Shown in pieces: positions 40,109-48,381 of a stretch of 64,000 nucleotides of DNA (positions are counted from its first letter, which is position 1; each line of letters starts with the position of its first letter). Below the pieces are notes generated by a model. That model was not told the DNA's origin, ran no database searches, and worked only from the letters and a program-made list of their open reading frames with translations. The stretch lies in contig JAFLSK010000002.1 in NCBI GenBank assembly GCA_022510945.1, positions 33,911-97,910 on the forward strand. The letters are read 5' to 3'. The position numbers were made by a program, and so were the translations under genes. The stretch is from Ruminococcus sp. (GTDB lineage: Bacteria > Bacillota > Clostridia > Oscillospirales > Acutalibacteraceae).

Positions 40109-41554
40109 TCACAGCACCTTGATTTGCAGGGTATCCGTGCCGTAGGACGGCTCAAGTTTGTTAGAAGAAATCACAACAACCGTGTCGCCTGTCGTAACAA
40201 TACCTGTCTCCTTAGCCTTGTTCATAGCCTGCTTAGTGATAGCGTCAGTATCTGAGAGCTCGTCGCCGAGCACAGCCGTAACGCCGCTGCTCAGGCACAG
40301 CTTGTGCTGAACGAGCGTAGAGGTAACGACAGCGATAATGGGGCACTCGGGGCGGAAGTGCGCCATCGCCCTAGCAACCTTGCCGGTTGCAGATTCAACG
40401 ATAATAGCCTTTGCGCCGACGTTCATAGCCACCTCGCGCGCAGCATGACATATGCTCTTTCTGAAGCTGTTGTCGTCATCATATTCCTCTATGTATTTCT
40501 GTAAGAGGTCGTCCTCGTGGTTGCTCTCAGCCTCGGTACATATGTCGGAAAGCGCCATAACGCTCTCGACGGGGTACTTACCCGCGGCGGATTCGCCCGA
40601 GAGCATAACGGCGGACGTACCGTCGTACACAGCGTTCGCAACGTCGCTAATCTCTGCTCGCGTGGGAAGGGGATTGGTCGTCATACTTTCGAGCATCTGC
40701 GTCGCTGTGATGACATACTTGCCCTTAGCAACGGTTTTTCTGATGATAGTTTTCTGGATTTCAGGCAGCTTTATAAACGGAATCTCAACGCCCATATCAC
40801 CGCGCGCAACCATAATTCCGTTCGACACCTCAATAATCCTGTCGATATCGTCGTATCCGCTCTGATTCTCGATTTTTGACACAATGTCAACGCCCTCAAA
40901 ACCGATGCTATCGATGTAGTCGCGCAGAGTGGTAACGTCGTCAGCCGAGCGGATAAAGCTCGCCGCAACAATCTCCGCGCCCTGATTGAGTCCGAATTCA
41001 ATGTCGGCTCTGTCCTTTGCGCTGACATAAGGCATAGAAATGTGATAGTTCGGGATATTAATGCTCTTTCTGTTCGAGAGCCTGCCTCCCTTGATAACAA
41101 TACAGTGAATAGCCTCGCTCGAAACATCCTTGACCATAATCTCAATCTTACCGTCGTCGAGGAGGATTTTCCTGCCGACAGCCTTGCCGTTTTCGTTGAG
41201 GAAAATATCAACAAGCTTAGGGTAGCTTATGCTGATACCCTCGGATGTGCCGACCGTCTCCTTTTTGTAAAGGTTGAACATTGCGCCGTCGTCGAGGATA
41301 ACGCTGCCGTTTTCGAATACTCCGATTCTCACCTCGGGACCCTTTGTGTCCAAAAGAATTGCGACATTTTTGCCGGTTTTCTCGATTATCTTCTTGAGTC
41401 TGTCGATGCGCTCTTTCTGCTCCTCGTGCGTTCCGTGCGACATATTGATTCGCGCGACGTTCATACCCGCGTTAATCATCCTTGTGAGAGTTTCCTCGTT
41501 GTCGCACGCGGGACCGAGCGTGCAGACTATCTTCGTCTTTCGCATATTGTTCAC
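40109..41554 (-). CDS. pyk: Pyruvate kinase
   Basis: KTKIVCTLGPACDNEETL, ILLDTKGPEVRIG, MVARGDMGVEIPF, ITATQMLESM. Confidence 0.97.
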   Translation of the reverse strand: MNNMRKTKIVCTLGPACDNEETLTRMINAGMNVARINMSHGTHEEQKERIDRLKKIIEKTGKNVAILLDTKGPEVRIGVFENGSVILDDGAMFNLYKKETVGTSEGISISYPKLVDIFLNENGKAVGRKILLDDGKIEIMVKDVSSEAIHCIVIKGGRLSNRKSINIPNYHISMPYVSAKDRADIEFGLNQGAEIVAASFIRSADDVTTLRDYIDSIGFEGVDIVSKIENQSGYDDIDRIIEVSNGIMVARGDMGVEIPFIKLPEIQKTIIRKTVAKGKYVITATQMLESMTTNPLPTRAEISDVANAVYDGTSAVMLSGESAAGKYPVESVMALSDICTEAESNHEDDLLQKYIEEYDDDNSFRKSICHAAREVAMNVGAKAIIVESATGKVARAMAHFRPECPIIAVVTSTLVQHKLCLSSGVTAVLGDELSDTDAITKQAMNKAKETGIVTTGDTVVVISSNKLEPSYGTDTLQIKVL

Positions 41555-41681
41555 CCTACCTTTCTGATTTGATTTTATTATAGCTTTTCTTTATTTTCTT
41601 TTCAATAGAATTGCACAAAAAATTACTCTAATTTATAAAGCAAAAGCCGACCGTCATAGACAGTCGGCTCCATAACCTTAT

Positions 41682-43562
41682 TTACATAATCGAGCAAACC
41701 AAGTCAGCATACTCGGACGGATTCTCAATAGGAAGTCCCGCGATGAGCAACGCCTGATTGTAGAAAATCTGAGCGTACTTTTTCGCCTTCTCGTCATCCT
41801 TGCCGATAAGTTCGCACATAGCTTTAACGGCATCGTGGTTCATATTGAGTTCAAGACATCTCTGCGCCTTCATACCCGCCTCGGGCTGCATAGCCGCGAA
41901 ATACTTCTCCATCTCAAAGCTGATTCCGCCCTTAGCTGTCATACATACAGGGTGACTCACGAGCTTTTTGCTTGCCACAACCTCAGATACCTTGTCGCCG
42001 AGGCTTTCTTTTACGAACTTGAGCACGTCGTCGCTGTTCTCAACCTCGTTTTCGTTGTTCTCGCCCTCAATTCCGAGGTCATCGTCATCAACGCTCTTGA
42101 ACTGTTTGTCGTTGTAGTCCCTGAGCGTCTGAATCGTAAACTCGTCGATATCCTGTGTGCAGTAGAGGATTTCATATCCCTTCGAGAGCACAAGCTCAGC
42201 CTGCGGCAGCTTGCTGATACCGTCTACGCTTTCGCCTGTTGCGAAGTAAATGTACTTCTGCTCCTCGCTCATTCTGTCGACATACTCGCCGAGAGTCGTA
42301 AGTTTGTCACTGTTTGAGGAGTTAAACATAAGCAAATCTTTGAGGCTGTCCTTGTGCATACCGTAGTTGCTTACTATACCGTATTTAAGCTGTCTGCCGA
42401 ACTCGCCAAAGAAGTTTTCGTACGTCTCTCTATCCTTCTTGAGCAGTGAAGAAAGTTCGTTTTTGATTTTCTTCTCAAGCGTCTGAGCGACAGTTTTGAG
42501 TTGATGGTCGTGCTGGAGCACCTCACGCGAAATATTCAGAGAGAAGTCCTGACTGTCCACAACACCTTTCACAAAGCGGAAGTGGTCTGGCAAAAGCTCC
42601 TCGCAGTTTTCCATAATAAGCACACCGCTCGAGTAGAGCTGTAAGCCCTTCTTGTAATCCTTTGTGTAGTAGTCAAACGGAGCCTTTGACGGAACATAAA
42701 GCAGAGCCTTGTAGGTGACAACGCCCTCGACAGAGGTTGTGATAATCTTAGCGGGCTTATCGAATGCCATAAACTTGTCGTGGTAGAACTTCTCGTACTC
42801 CTCGTCAGATACGTCCTTCTTCGGCCTCTGCCAGATAGGAACCATCGAGTTGAGCGTCTCAGCTTCGGTGACGGTCTCGTACTCGGGTTTGTCGCTGCCC
42901 TCGGTGCCTTCCTTGACCTTACTCCTTGTCATATCCATAACGATAGGATATCGGATGTAGTCGCTGTATTTCTTAACGAGCTCGGAAATTCTGTACTGCT
43001 CCAAGAACTCGCTGTAGTTTTCGTTTTCCGTGTCGTCTTTGATGTGGAGCGTTACGACAGAGCCCACGCTGTCCTTGTCAGCCTCTTTGATTGTGTAGCC
43101 GTCCGCGCCGCTTGAAGTCCAGAGATATCCGCTCTCCGCGCCGTGTTTCTTTGTATAAACCTCAACCTTGTCGGCAACCATAAACGCAGAATAAAATCCT
43201 ACGCCGAACTGACCGATAATGTCTACGTCGTCGGTTTTCTCCATTTCTTGCTTGAAACGGTAAGAACCCGACGATGCAATAGTGCCGAGGTTCTTGTCGA
43301 GGTCGTCCTTGTCCATACCGATACCGTTATCCTCGATTGTAATAACGCGGTTGTCCTTGTCGATTGTGAGATTAATTTTAAAATCCTCTCTGCTCAGACC
43401 GACCTTATCGTCTGTAAGCGAAATAAAGCAGAGCTTGTCGATAGCGTCGCTCGCATTCGAAATAAGCTCCCTCAAAAAGATTTCCTTATGTGTGTAAATC
43501 GAGTTAATCATAAGGTCTAATAATCTTTTTGACTCAGATTTGAACTGTTTCTTTGCCATCAT
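41682..43562 (-). CDS. htpG: Hsp90-family chaperone
   Basis: FLRELISNASDAIDKL, IEDNGIGM, FGVGFYSAFMVA. Confidence 0.97.
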   Translation of the reverse strand: MMAKKQFKSESKRLLDLMINSIYTHKEIFLRELISNASDAIDKLCFISLTDDKVGLSREDFKINLTIDKDNRVITIEDNGIGMDKDDLDKNLGTIASSGSYRFKQEMEKTDDVDIIGQFGVGFYSAFMVADKVEVYTKKHGAESGYLWTSSGADGYTIKEADKDSVGSVVTLHIKDDTENENYSEFLEQYRISELVKKYSDYIRYPIVMDMTRSKVKEGTEGSDKPEYETVTEAETLNSMVPIWQRPKKDVSDEEYEKFYHDKFMAFDKPAKIITTSVEGVVTYKALLYVPSKAPFDYYTKDYKKGLQLYSSGVLIMENCEELLPDHFRFVKGVVDSQDFSLNISREVLQHDHQLKTVAQTLEKKIKNELSSLLKKDRETYENFFGEFGRQLKYGIVSNYGMHKDSLKDLLMFNSSNSDKLTTLGEYVDRMSEEQKYIYFATGESVDGISKLPQAELVLSKGYEILYCTQDIDEFTIQTLRDYNDKQFKSVDDDDLGIEGENNENEVENSDDVLKFVKESLGDKVSEVVASKKLVSHPVCMTAKGGISFEMEKYFAAMQPEAGMKAQRCLELNMNHDAVKAMCELIGKDDEKAKKYAQIFYNQALLIAGLPIENPSEYADLVCSIM

Positions 43563-43736
43563 TTACCATTCCTTTTTATTTTGTTGAATCAATTATACAC
43601 CAAATCTGTAAATATTTCAAATATACTGATATGAACATTATGCGTTGAATGTATGTTGCGGATAGGGAAGAAGTAAATTTCTCAAAAAGAAAAAAGATAA
43701 CAATTGACATAATGTGACAAAATTTTACATCTTCTA

Positions 43737-43765
43737 TTGCAAAATAGAATTATATATGATACAAT
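43737..43765 (+). promoter_or_regulatory. Sigma-A-type promoter for rod-like RNA copy 1
   Basis: TTGCAA - 17 nt - TACAAT. Confidence 0.65.
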
Positions 43766-43769
43766 AATG

Positions 43770-43935
43770 TTGCCAAACAAATTTTATATTTTTATCAGAA
43801 AGGCTGTGCGTTTTTTTTGTTAAAAACGCAGGCTCATTTATGCACACTTTTCTGTATAATTATTTAGGATTTGTTTGGCGACAACCGAGCTATGCGTTTT
43901 ATGTGCGTGGTTTCGGCTGCGCACTTTTTTATTTT
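43770..43935 (+). ncRNA. Candidate structured small RNA, copy 1 (rod-like, 6S-like architecture)
   Basis: 5' arm TTGCCAAACAAAT pairs with 3' arm ATTTGTTTGGCgaCAA; inner stems GCGTTTTT/AAAAACGC and CAGAAAG/CTTTTCTG; ends in terminator GTGCGtgGtttcggCtGCGCAC-TTTTTTATTTT. Confidence 0.55.
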
Positions 43936-43976
43936 GCAAAAAAGCGTTAACACACGTTCCGGTTGCTGAAAAATCC

Positions 43977-44016
43977 AAAACCCAAAGAGCACTCCAATTG
44001 GGTGCTTTTGGGTTTT
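43977..44016 (+). terminator. Strong hairpin, homologous to 63820-63850
   Basis: AAAACCCAAAgAGCACtccaattgGGTGCTTTTGGGTTTT. Confidence 0.75.
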
Positions 44017-44106
44017 AGGTGAGAAGCAGTAGTTCACTGAATGCGCAGAACGTTTCCTTTTATAAAATTGCGAATTGCGCATTTCGAATTTTGCGAATTG
44101 TTTTCT

Positions 44107-44150
44107 GCCCTTTCACGTCCGTTCACGCTGAATCTATGGAGCTGGTGAAC
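44107..44150. repeat. Partial copy of the tRNA-Thr 3' end plus its flank (left direct repeat)
   Basis: GCCCTTTCACGTCCGTTCACGC matches 57955-57976 at 21/22; TGGAGCTGGTGAAC (44137-44150) is identical to 58013-58026. Confidence 0.75.
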
Positions 44151-44153
44151 TAT

Positions 44154-44236
44154 GTTCATCTGTAAAAGAACTCACACCTCGCCTGTTGCGACGTGTGGTA
44201 GGGGAAAACATTCATCAACGCAACGGGCTAAAAACA
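44154..44236 (+). repeat. Pseudoknot-like element, copy A (similar to 63917-64000)
   Basis: Shared skeleton GTTyATCT..A.AA.C...CTCGCCTGTTG.G.CGTG...GG.GAAAA..TTC..CAACGC...CTAAAAA. Confidence 0.5.
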
Positions 44237-44333
44237 GTCCACGGGGTGCTATCGATAAAGAAGGTTTATTTGTAAAGCAGACGGATATTTAATTTGTAGG
44301 ATAAAATCTAAATTATTAAGAAGGATGTATGTT

Positions 44334-44690
44334 ATGAAAAATCAGATTACATATGCAAAACAAGGCGACTATCTTTTACCTGATCTTAGATTACCTGAAC
44401 AGCCAAATGTTGAAATCGGTGTTTGGGGTAGGCGGCATTTAGGATACATTGAAAAACATCATAAAATCCGCTATTTCAATCTTCTGACAAGCTGTAAACT
44501 CATCGCTTATCTTGCCGGCATTGATAGGGAAGCAACAAAAATGTTTGATGGGATTGTTAATAAGATTTCAAAGCAAGAGGGTGTAACAGAACAACTCAAA
44601 GCCGATAATCTAATGATGTGGGTTGTGAAAATTAATAATATCCGCAATCGAGCATCCGAGATTGTGAACAATGAATTGATATATGTATAA
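44334..44690 (+). CDS. TnpV-like transposon-encoded protein
   Basis: MKNQITYAKQGDYLLPDLRLPEQPNVEIGVWGRRHLGYIEKHHKIRYFNLLTSCKLIAYL resembles the TnpV family of Tn4451-type elements. Confidence 0.8.
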   Translation: MKNQITYAKQGDYLLPDLRLPEQPNVEIGVWGRRHLGYIEKHHKIRYFNLLTSCKLIAYLAGIDREATKMFDGIVNKISKQEGVTEQLKADNLMMWVVKINNIRNRASEIVNNELIYV

Positions 44691-44804
44691 AAGCAGTGGA
44701 CGAAGGTGATTATTTCATCTTCTCCCATTGTTTTAGAAAACAAACTCTCTTCATTAATAGGTTAGACGATTTAATTATAATAATAGTGTGTTAACAGAAG
44801 AAGT

Positions 44805-44836
44805 CCCCGCTACGGTTTGTAACCGTAACGGGGATG
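44805..44836. terminator. Terminator between tnpV-like gene and the minus-strand ABC operon
   Basis: CCCCGcTACGGTTtgtAACCGTAaCGGGG. Confidence 0.8.
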
Positions 44837-44927
44837 AATTTTTATTATGGATTAGGATTTATGAATTTGGATTGGGCTCGTCGGTATTGAATACATAACA
44901 AGCGCAATCATACTGAAGGGCAAATTA

Positions 44928-45791
44928 TTATTCGCTTACTACTCCGCCCTCAACTACAAGCTCCTCCTCGTAATCTGTACCATAGGTATCAACGAGAGTT
45001 TCCTCGTAGTCTTTGTGGAAGAAGTTCTCTTCTCCAAGGGATTCGATTTCCTCGTTAATCCAGTTAAGGAGAGTTTTGTTACCCTTAGATACTGCGGGAG
45101 CGATTGTATCGTTGCTTCCGAGTGAGGGAATACCTACTGTGTAGCCTGAGTTCTGGAGAGCGTAAGCAATAACCTCTGTGTTGTCGTTAGCCCAAGCAAC
45201 ACCCTCGCCGTTTTCGAGAGCTGTCTTAGCCTGTGCATAAGCGTCAAACTTTTTGAGCTTGATATCGGGATAGTTTTCTGTAAGATATGTTTCAGCAGTT
45301 GTACCTGAGATTACGATAACCTCATCGCTATCCTCGATGTCGTCAAGACTCTCGATAACTCTTGAATCAGGAGATACAACTCCGAGCGCAACGTTCATAT
45401 AAGGAAGTGCGAAATCTACCTCTTCTTTACGCTCGTCTGTTACGGTAAAGTTAGCAAGAATGATGTCAACCTTACCTGTCTGCAGATACTCGATACGGCT
45501 TGCAGCTTCAGTTGAAACATACTCAACCTCTACGCCTAAATCCTCGGCAAGACGCTCTGCAAAGTAAACGTCATAGCCCTGATAGTCGCCGTTTTCGTCA
45601 ACGTAGCCGAATGGATTTTTGTCAGAGAATACGCCGATTTTAACTGTACCGCTCTCTCTAATCTCATCGAGCGTACGGTAAACCGCATTGGATGCACCTG
45701 AATCTGAACCGGAGCAGCTTGCGAAAGCGGCAACAATCATTACCGCTGCGGTCAGTAAAGCAAGTACTTTCTTGAACTTTGAGTTTTTCAT
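44928..45791 (-). CDS. Amino-acid ABC transporter substrate-binding lipoprotein (cystine/polar amino-acid type)
   Basis: Lipobox AFASCSGSDSG; SBP_bac_3 motifs VKIGVFSDKNPFGYVDENGDYQGYDVYFAERLAEDLGVEVEYV. Confidence 0.9.
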   Translation of the reverse strand: MKNSKFKKVLALLTAAVMIVAAFASCSGSDSGASNAVYRTLDEIRESGTVKIGVFSDKNPFGYVDENGDYQGYDVYFAERLAEDLGVEVEYVSTEAASRIEYLQTGKVDIILANFTVTDERKEEVDFALPYMNVALGVVSPDSRVIESLDDIEDSDEVIVISGTTAETYLTENYPDIKLKKFDAYAQAKTALENGEGVAWANDNTEVIAYALQNSGYTVGIPSLGSNDTIAPAVSKGNKTLLNWINEEIESLGEENFFHKDYEETLVDTYGTDYEEELVVEGGVVSE

Positions 45792-45826
45792 TTTGATTAC
45801 CTCTTTCTTTTTTTATTAACACAAAC

Positions 45827-46600
45827 CTATTGGTTTGATGTTTTAGTATGGTGTTTAACCGCATCGTACTCAAAGGTATTGAAGAACCTTCTTGCACGTT
45901 CGGTTTTTGGGTTTTCAAAGAGTTCCTCGGGGATATCTTCCTCGACAATCTCTCCTTTATCTAAAAACAGAACCCTGTCGGATACTGCCTTTGCAAACGA
46001 CATTTCGTGGGTAACAATTATCATTGTGCTGCCCTGTTTTGCGAGGTCGAGAATGGTATCGAGTACCTCGCGGACCATTTCGGGGTCAAGTGCTGCAGTT
46101 ACTTCGTCGAAAAGCATTATTTCAGGGTGCATACAGAGTGCGCGAACTATCGCAACTCTTTGCTTCTGACCGCCAGAAAGCTGTCTCGGGTAGCTGTCTT
46201 TTTTATCAAGCAGTCCGACCTTTTCGAGCAGTTGTTCAGCCTCTTTAATAACCTCAGCTTTATCGCGTTTTTGAACTTTTATCGGCGCAAGGATAATATT
46301 TTGCAGTACGGTTTTATGCGGAAAAAGCTCGTAGCTTTGGAATACCATTCCGATTTTCTGGCGAATTTCAGCGATATTTTTAGCTTTGCCGTCAATTATT
46401 TCTCCGCGGAGCTTAATTTCGCCGCCCTGTATCGGCTCAAGTCCGTTGATACATCGAAGTAACGTACTCTTGCCGCAGCCTGACGGTCCGATTACAACGA
46501 TAACCTCACCTTTATTAACTGTAAGATTAAAGTCCTTTAAAATAAGGTTATCTCCGTAGGATTTTTTTAGGTGTTTTATTGTAAGAAGTTTTTCAGCCAT
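45827..46600 (-). CDS. Amino-acid ABC transporter ATP-binding protein
   Basis: IGPSGCGKSTLLRCINGLEPI, RQLSGGQKQRVAIVRAL, EVTAALDPEMV. Confidence 0.95.
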   Translation of the reverse strand: MAEKLLTIKHLKKSYGDNLILKDFNLTVNKGEVIVVIGPSGCGKSTLLRCINGLEPIQGGEIKLRGEIIDGKAKNIAEIRQKIGMVFQSYELFPHKTVLQNIILAPIKVQKRDKAEVIKEAEQLLEKVGLLDKKDSYPRQLSGGQKQRVAIVRALCMHPEIMLFDEVTAALDPEMVREVLDTILDLAKQGSTMIIVTHEMSFAKAVSDRVLFLDKGEIVEEDIPEELFENPKTERARRFFNTFEYDAVKHHTKTSNQ

Positions 46601-46601
46601 T

Positions 46602-47279
46602 TTAAGCACTCCACTTCTTTTCTAAATATGTTGCAAGCAAGCTTATAGGCCAGCAAGCTAAAAAATACAGAATAAATACCGTAAGATAAAGTCCGAAAGC
46701 CGCGTTGGGAGCAACCATTCGGTTAGCCTCGATAATCTGTTGGGTTACCTTTAACGCTTCTACAACACCTATCATCATAACAAGGCTTGTTGTTTTTATC
46801 ATTCGGGTTACTAAGTTTATCGAAAGCGGTATAAGTCTTCTTAATGTTTGCGGTATGACAATATGGTAGTAGGTCTGCGCTTTGCTCAAACCCAGCGCGT
46901 AGCTGCTTTCGTATTGGTGCTTAGGTATGTTCGAAACCGCTCCGCGTACCAAATCTCCCATTTCGGCGGTACCCCAGAATGTAAACACGATTATCGCGGC
47001 AAGCTCTGCGTCGAGGTTCCACCCAAACATTCTCGTTGTTCCGAAAAACACAATAAAGAGGAGAACCATTTGAGGCATAATTCGTACAATTTCAAGATAA
47101 ATTCTTGAAATAATCTTTACTAAAGGATTTTTATACGTCATTACTATTCCGAATAAAATTCCGAGTACAATGCTGAAAAGTACGGCAATAAGACTTATTT
47201 TAAGAGCTACCCAGAGCCCTCCGAGAAGTCTTAGAAAATTGCTACCTTTAAGTAGTACCTCAATCCCCAAAGCTTGCAT
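46602..47279 (-). CDS. Amino-acid ABC transporter permease
   Basis: HisM-type permease with the EAA-like loop SYALGLSKAQTYYHIVIPQTLRRLIP. Confidence 0.92.
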   Translation of the reverse strand: MQALGIEVLLKGSNFLRLLGGLWVALKISLIAVLFSIVLGILFGIVMTYKNPLVKIISRIYLEIVRIMPQMVLLFIVFFGTTRMFGWNLDAELAAIIVFTFWGTAEMGDLVRGAVSNIPKHQYESSYALGLSKAQTYYHIVIPQTLRRLIPLSINLVTRMIKTTSLVMMIGVVEALKVTQQIIEANRMVAPNAAFGLYLTVFILYFLACWPISLLATYLEKKWSA

Positions 47280-47949
47280 AGCTCAGTCTCCTTTCCACAA
47301 TAGAGCCTATAATAGATACAGGCAACAAAATCAGCAGATAGAAAACTACCAGCATAGTAAGGCATTCTGCGGTTTTATAGTAAAGACCGATTAAGTCCTT
47401 AGCAGTGAACATCAAGTCCATAAGGCTTATCGCGCTGAATACGCTCGTTTCTTTGAGAAGAAAAATTATATTCGCGACAAACGCGGGCGTGCTGTAGGTT
47501 ACAGCCTGAGGTAATACAACGTGGAACATAACCTGAGCTTTGCTCATTCCGAGGCTTAAAGCTGTTTCATATTGGATTTCATCTACAGCCTCAATTCCGC
47601 TTCGGAAGGTTTCAGCCATATAGCTACCACCTAAAAGTCCGAGTCCCATTACTCCGCACACCTCGGGAGAAAAGCTTATTCCCACCTTCGGAAGTCCGAA
47701 GTAAATAAAAAACAACTGTATAAGCAGGGGAGTGTTTCTGAAAATTTCGACATATACCTTTGCGATTTGTCTTAGAACAGGAACGCGGTAGTGGACAATC
47801 ATTGCCACCAAAAGTCCTAAAGCTATCGAAAGAAATACTCCCAGCCAACCTATTTTAAGGGTAAGAAGCGTTGCTTTTTCGTATAACGGAAGATACCGTT
47901 CAATCACACTCCAATTCAATTTACCCCTTCTTCCTGACCATCGTAACAT
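47260..47949 (-). CDS. Amino-acid ABC transporter permease
   Basis: HisM-type permease; VEIFRNTPLLIQLFFIYFGLP; TALSLGMSKAQVMFHVVLPQAV. Confidence 0.93.
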   Translation of the reverse strand: MLRWSGRRGKLNWSVIERYLPLYEKATLLTLKIGWLGVFLSIALGLLVAMIVHYRVPVLRQIAKVYVEIFRNTPLLIQLFFIYFGLPKVGISFSPEVCGVMGLGLLGGSYMAETFRSGIEAVDEIQYETALSLGMSKAQVMFHVVLPQAVTYSTPAFVANIIFLLKETSVFSAISLMDLMFTAKDLIGLYYKTAECLTMLVVFYLLILLPVSIIGSIVERRLSYASFGD

Positions 47950-48048
47950 TTTATTTATGTTGTTATTAATGATATGTTACAATTTAAAAACTTGACCGAC
48001 AAAAAATTAAAATGAATTTATTTATCGGTTACTTAGAGTTTATTCATA

Positions 48049-48069
48049 AATTCCTATTTTGTCAATAGG
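48049..48069 (-). promoter_or_regulatory. Operator-like palindrome overlapping the -35 of the minus-strand amino-acid ABC operon
   Basis: Minus strand reads CCTATTgacaaaATAGGAATT; embeds -35 TTGACA with -10 TAAACT after a 17-nt spacer. Confidence 0.65.
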
Positions 48070-48165
48070 TTTTATAGGCTATAATTCAAATTTGTTAAAA
48101 TATAACAGTAATTTTCTGACAAACCGCGTACAATTAATCTAAATGCCGAAAATCCCAAATCTGTA

Positions 48166-48194
48166 TTGACAATAAAAGAATAAGATGATATTCT
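48166..48194 (+). promoter_or_regulatory. Promoter of metQNI-like operon
   Basis: TTGACA - 17 nt - TATTCT. Confidence 0.65.
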
Positions 48195-48206
48195 GTTTAC
48201 GCAAAG

Positions 48207-48227
48207 CCTATTAAACACATAGGAATT
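48207..48227 (+). promoter_or_regulatory. Operator-like palindrome just downstream of the predicted start of the metQNI-like operon
   Basis: CCTATTaaacacATAGGAATT, same 6+9 bases as the site at 48049-48069 in opposite orientation. Confidence 0.65.
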
Positions 48228-48249
48228 ATAAGTAATAGGAGTAAAGAAA

Positions 48250-48321
48250 ATGAAGATTATATTTCCTTATTTACTTCGTGCTAATTTCCGCTTCGGACGA
48301 ATGTTACGATGTTGCAGATAA
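48250..48321 (+). CDS. 23-aa leader peptide MKIIFPYLLRANFRFGRMLRCCR
   Basis: RBS AATAGGAGTAAAG then ATG...TAA; tandem Cys codons just before the stop; lies between promoter and metQ-like gene; too short for the ORF track. Confidence 0.45.
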   Translation: MKIIFPYLLRANFRFGRMLRCCR

Positions 48322-48381
48322 TAAGGTACGAACATTAATTTAATTATAACTTAAATACATTTTATAATAAGGAGAAAAACA

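Noticed and set aside
43864-44082. 72-aa minus-strand ORF over the rod-RNA terminator region
   Set aside because: Covers inverted repeats and hairpins and shows no recognisable protein features; better explained by the non-coding module.
47950-48381. SAM riboswitch (S-box) or T-box upstream of metQNI
   Set aside because: No S-box core or T-box TGGNACCGCG sequence could be found; only the operator palindromes and leader ORF are visible.
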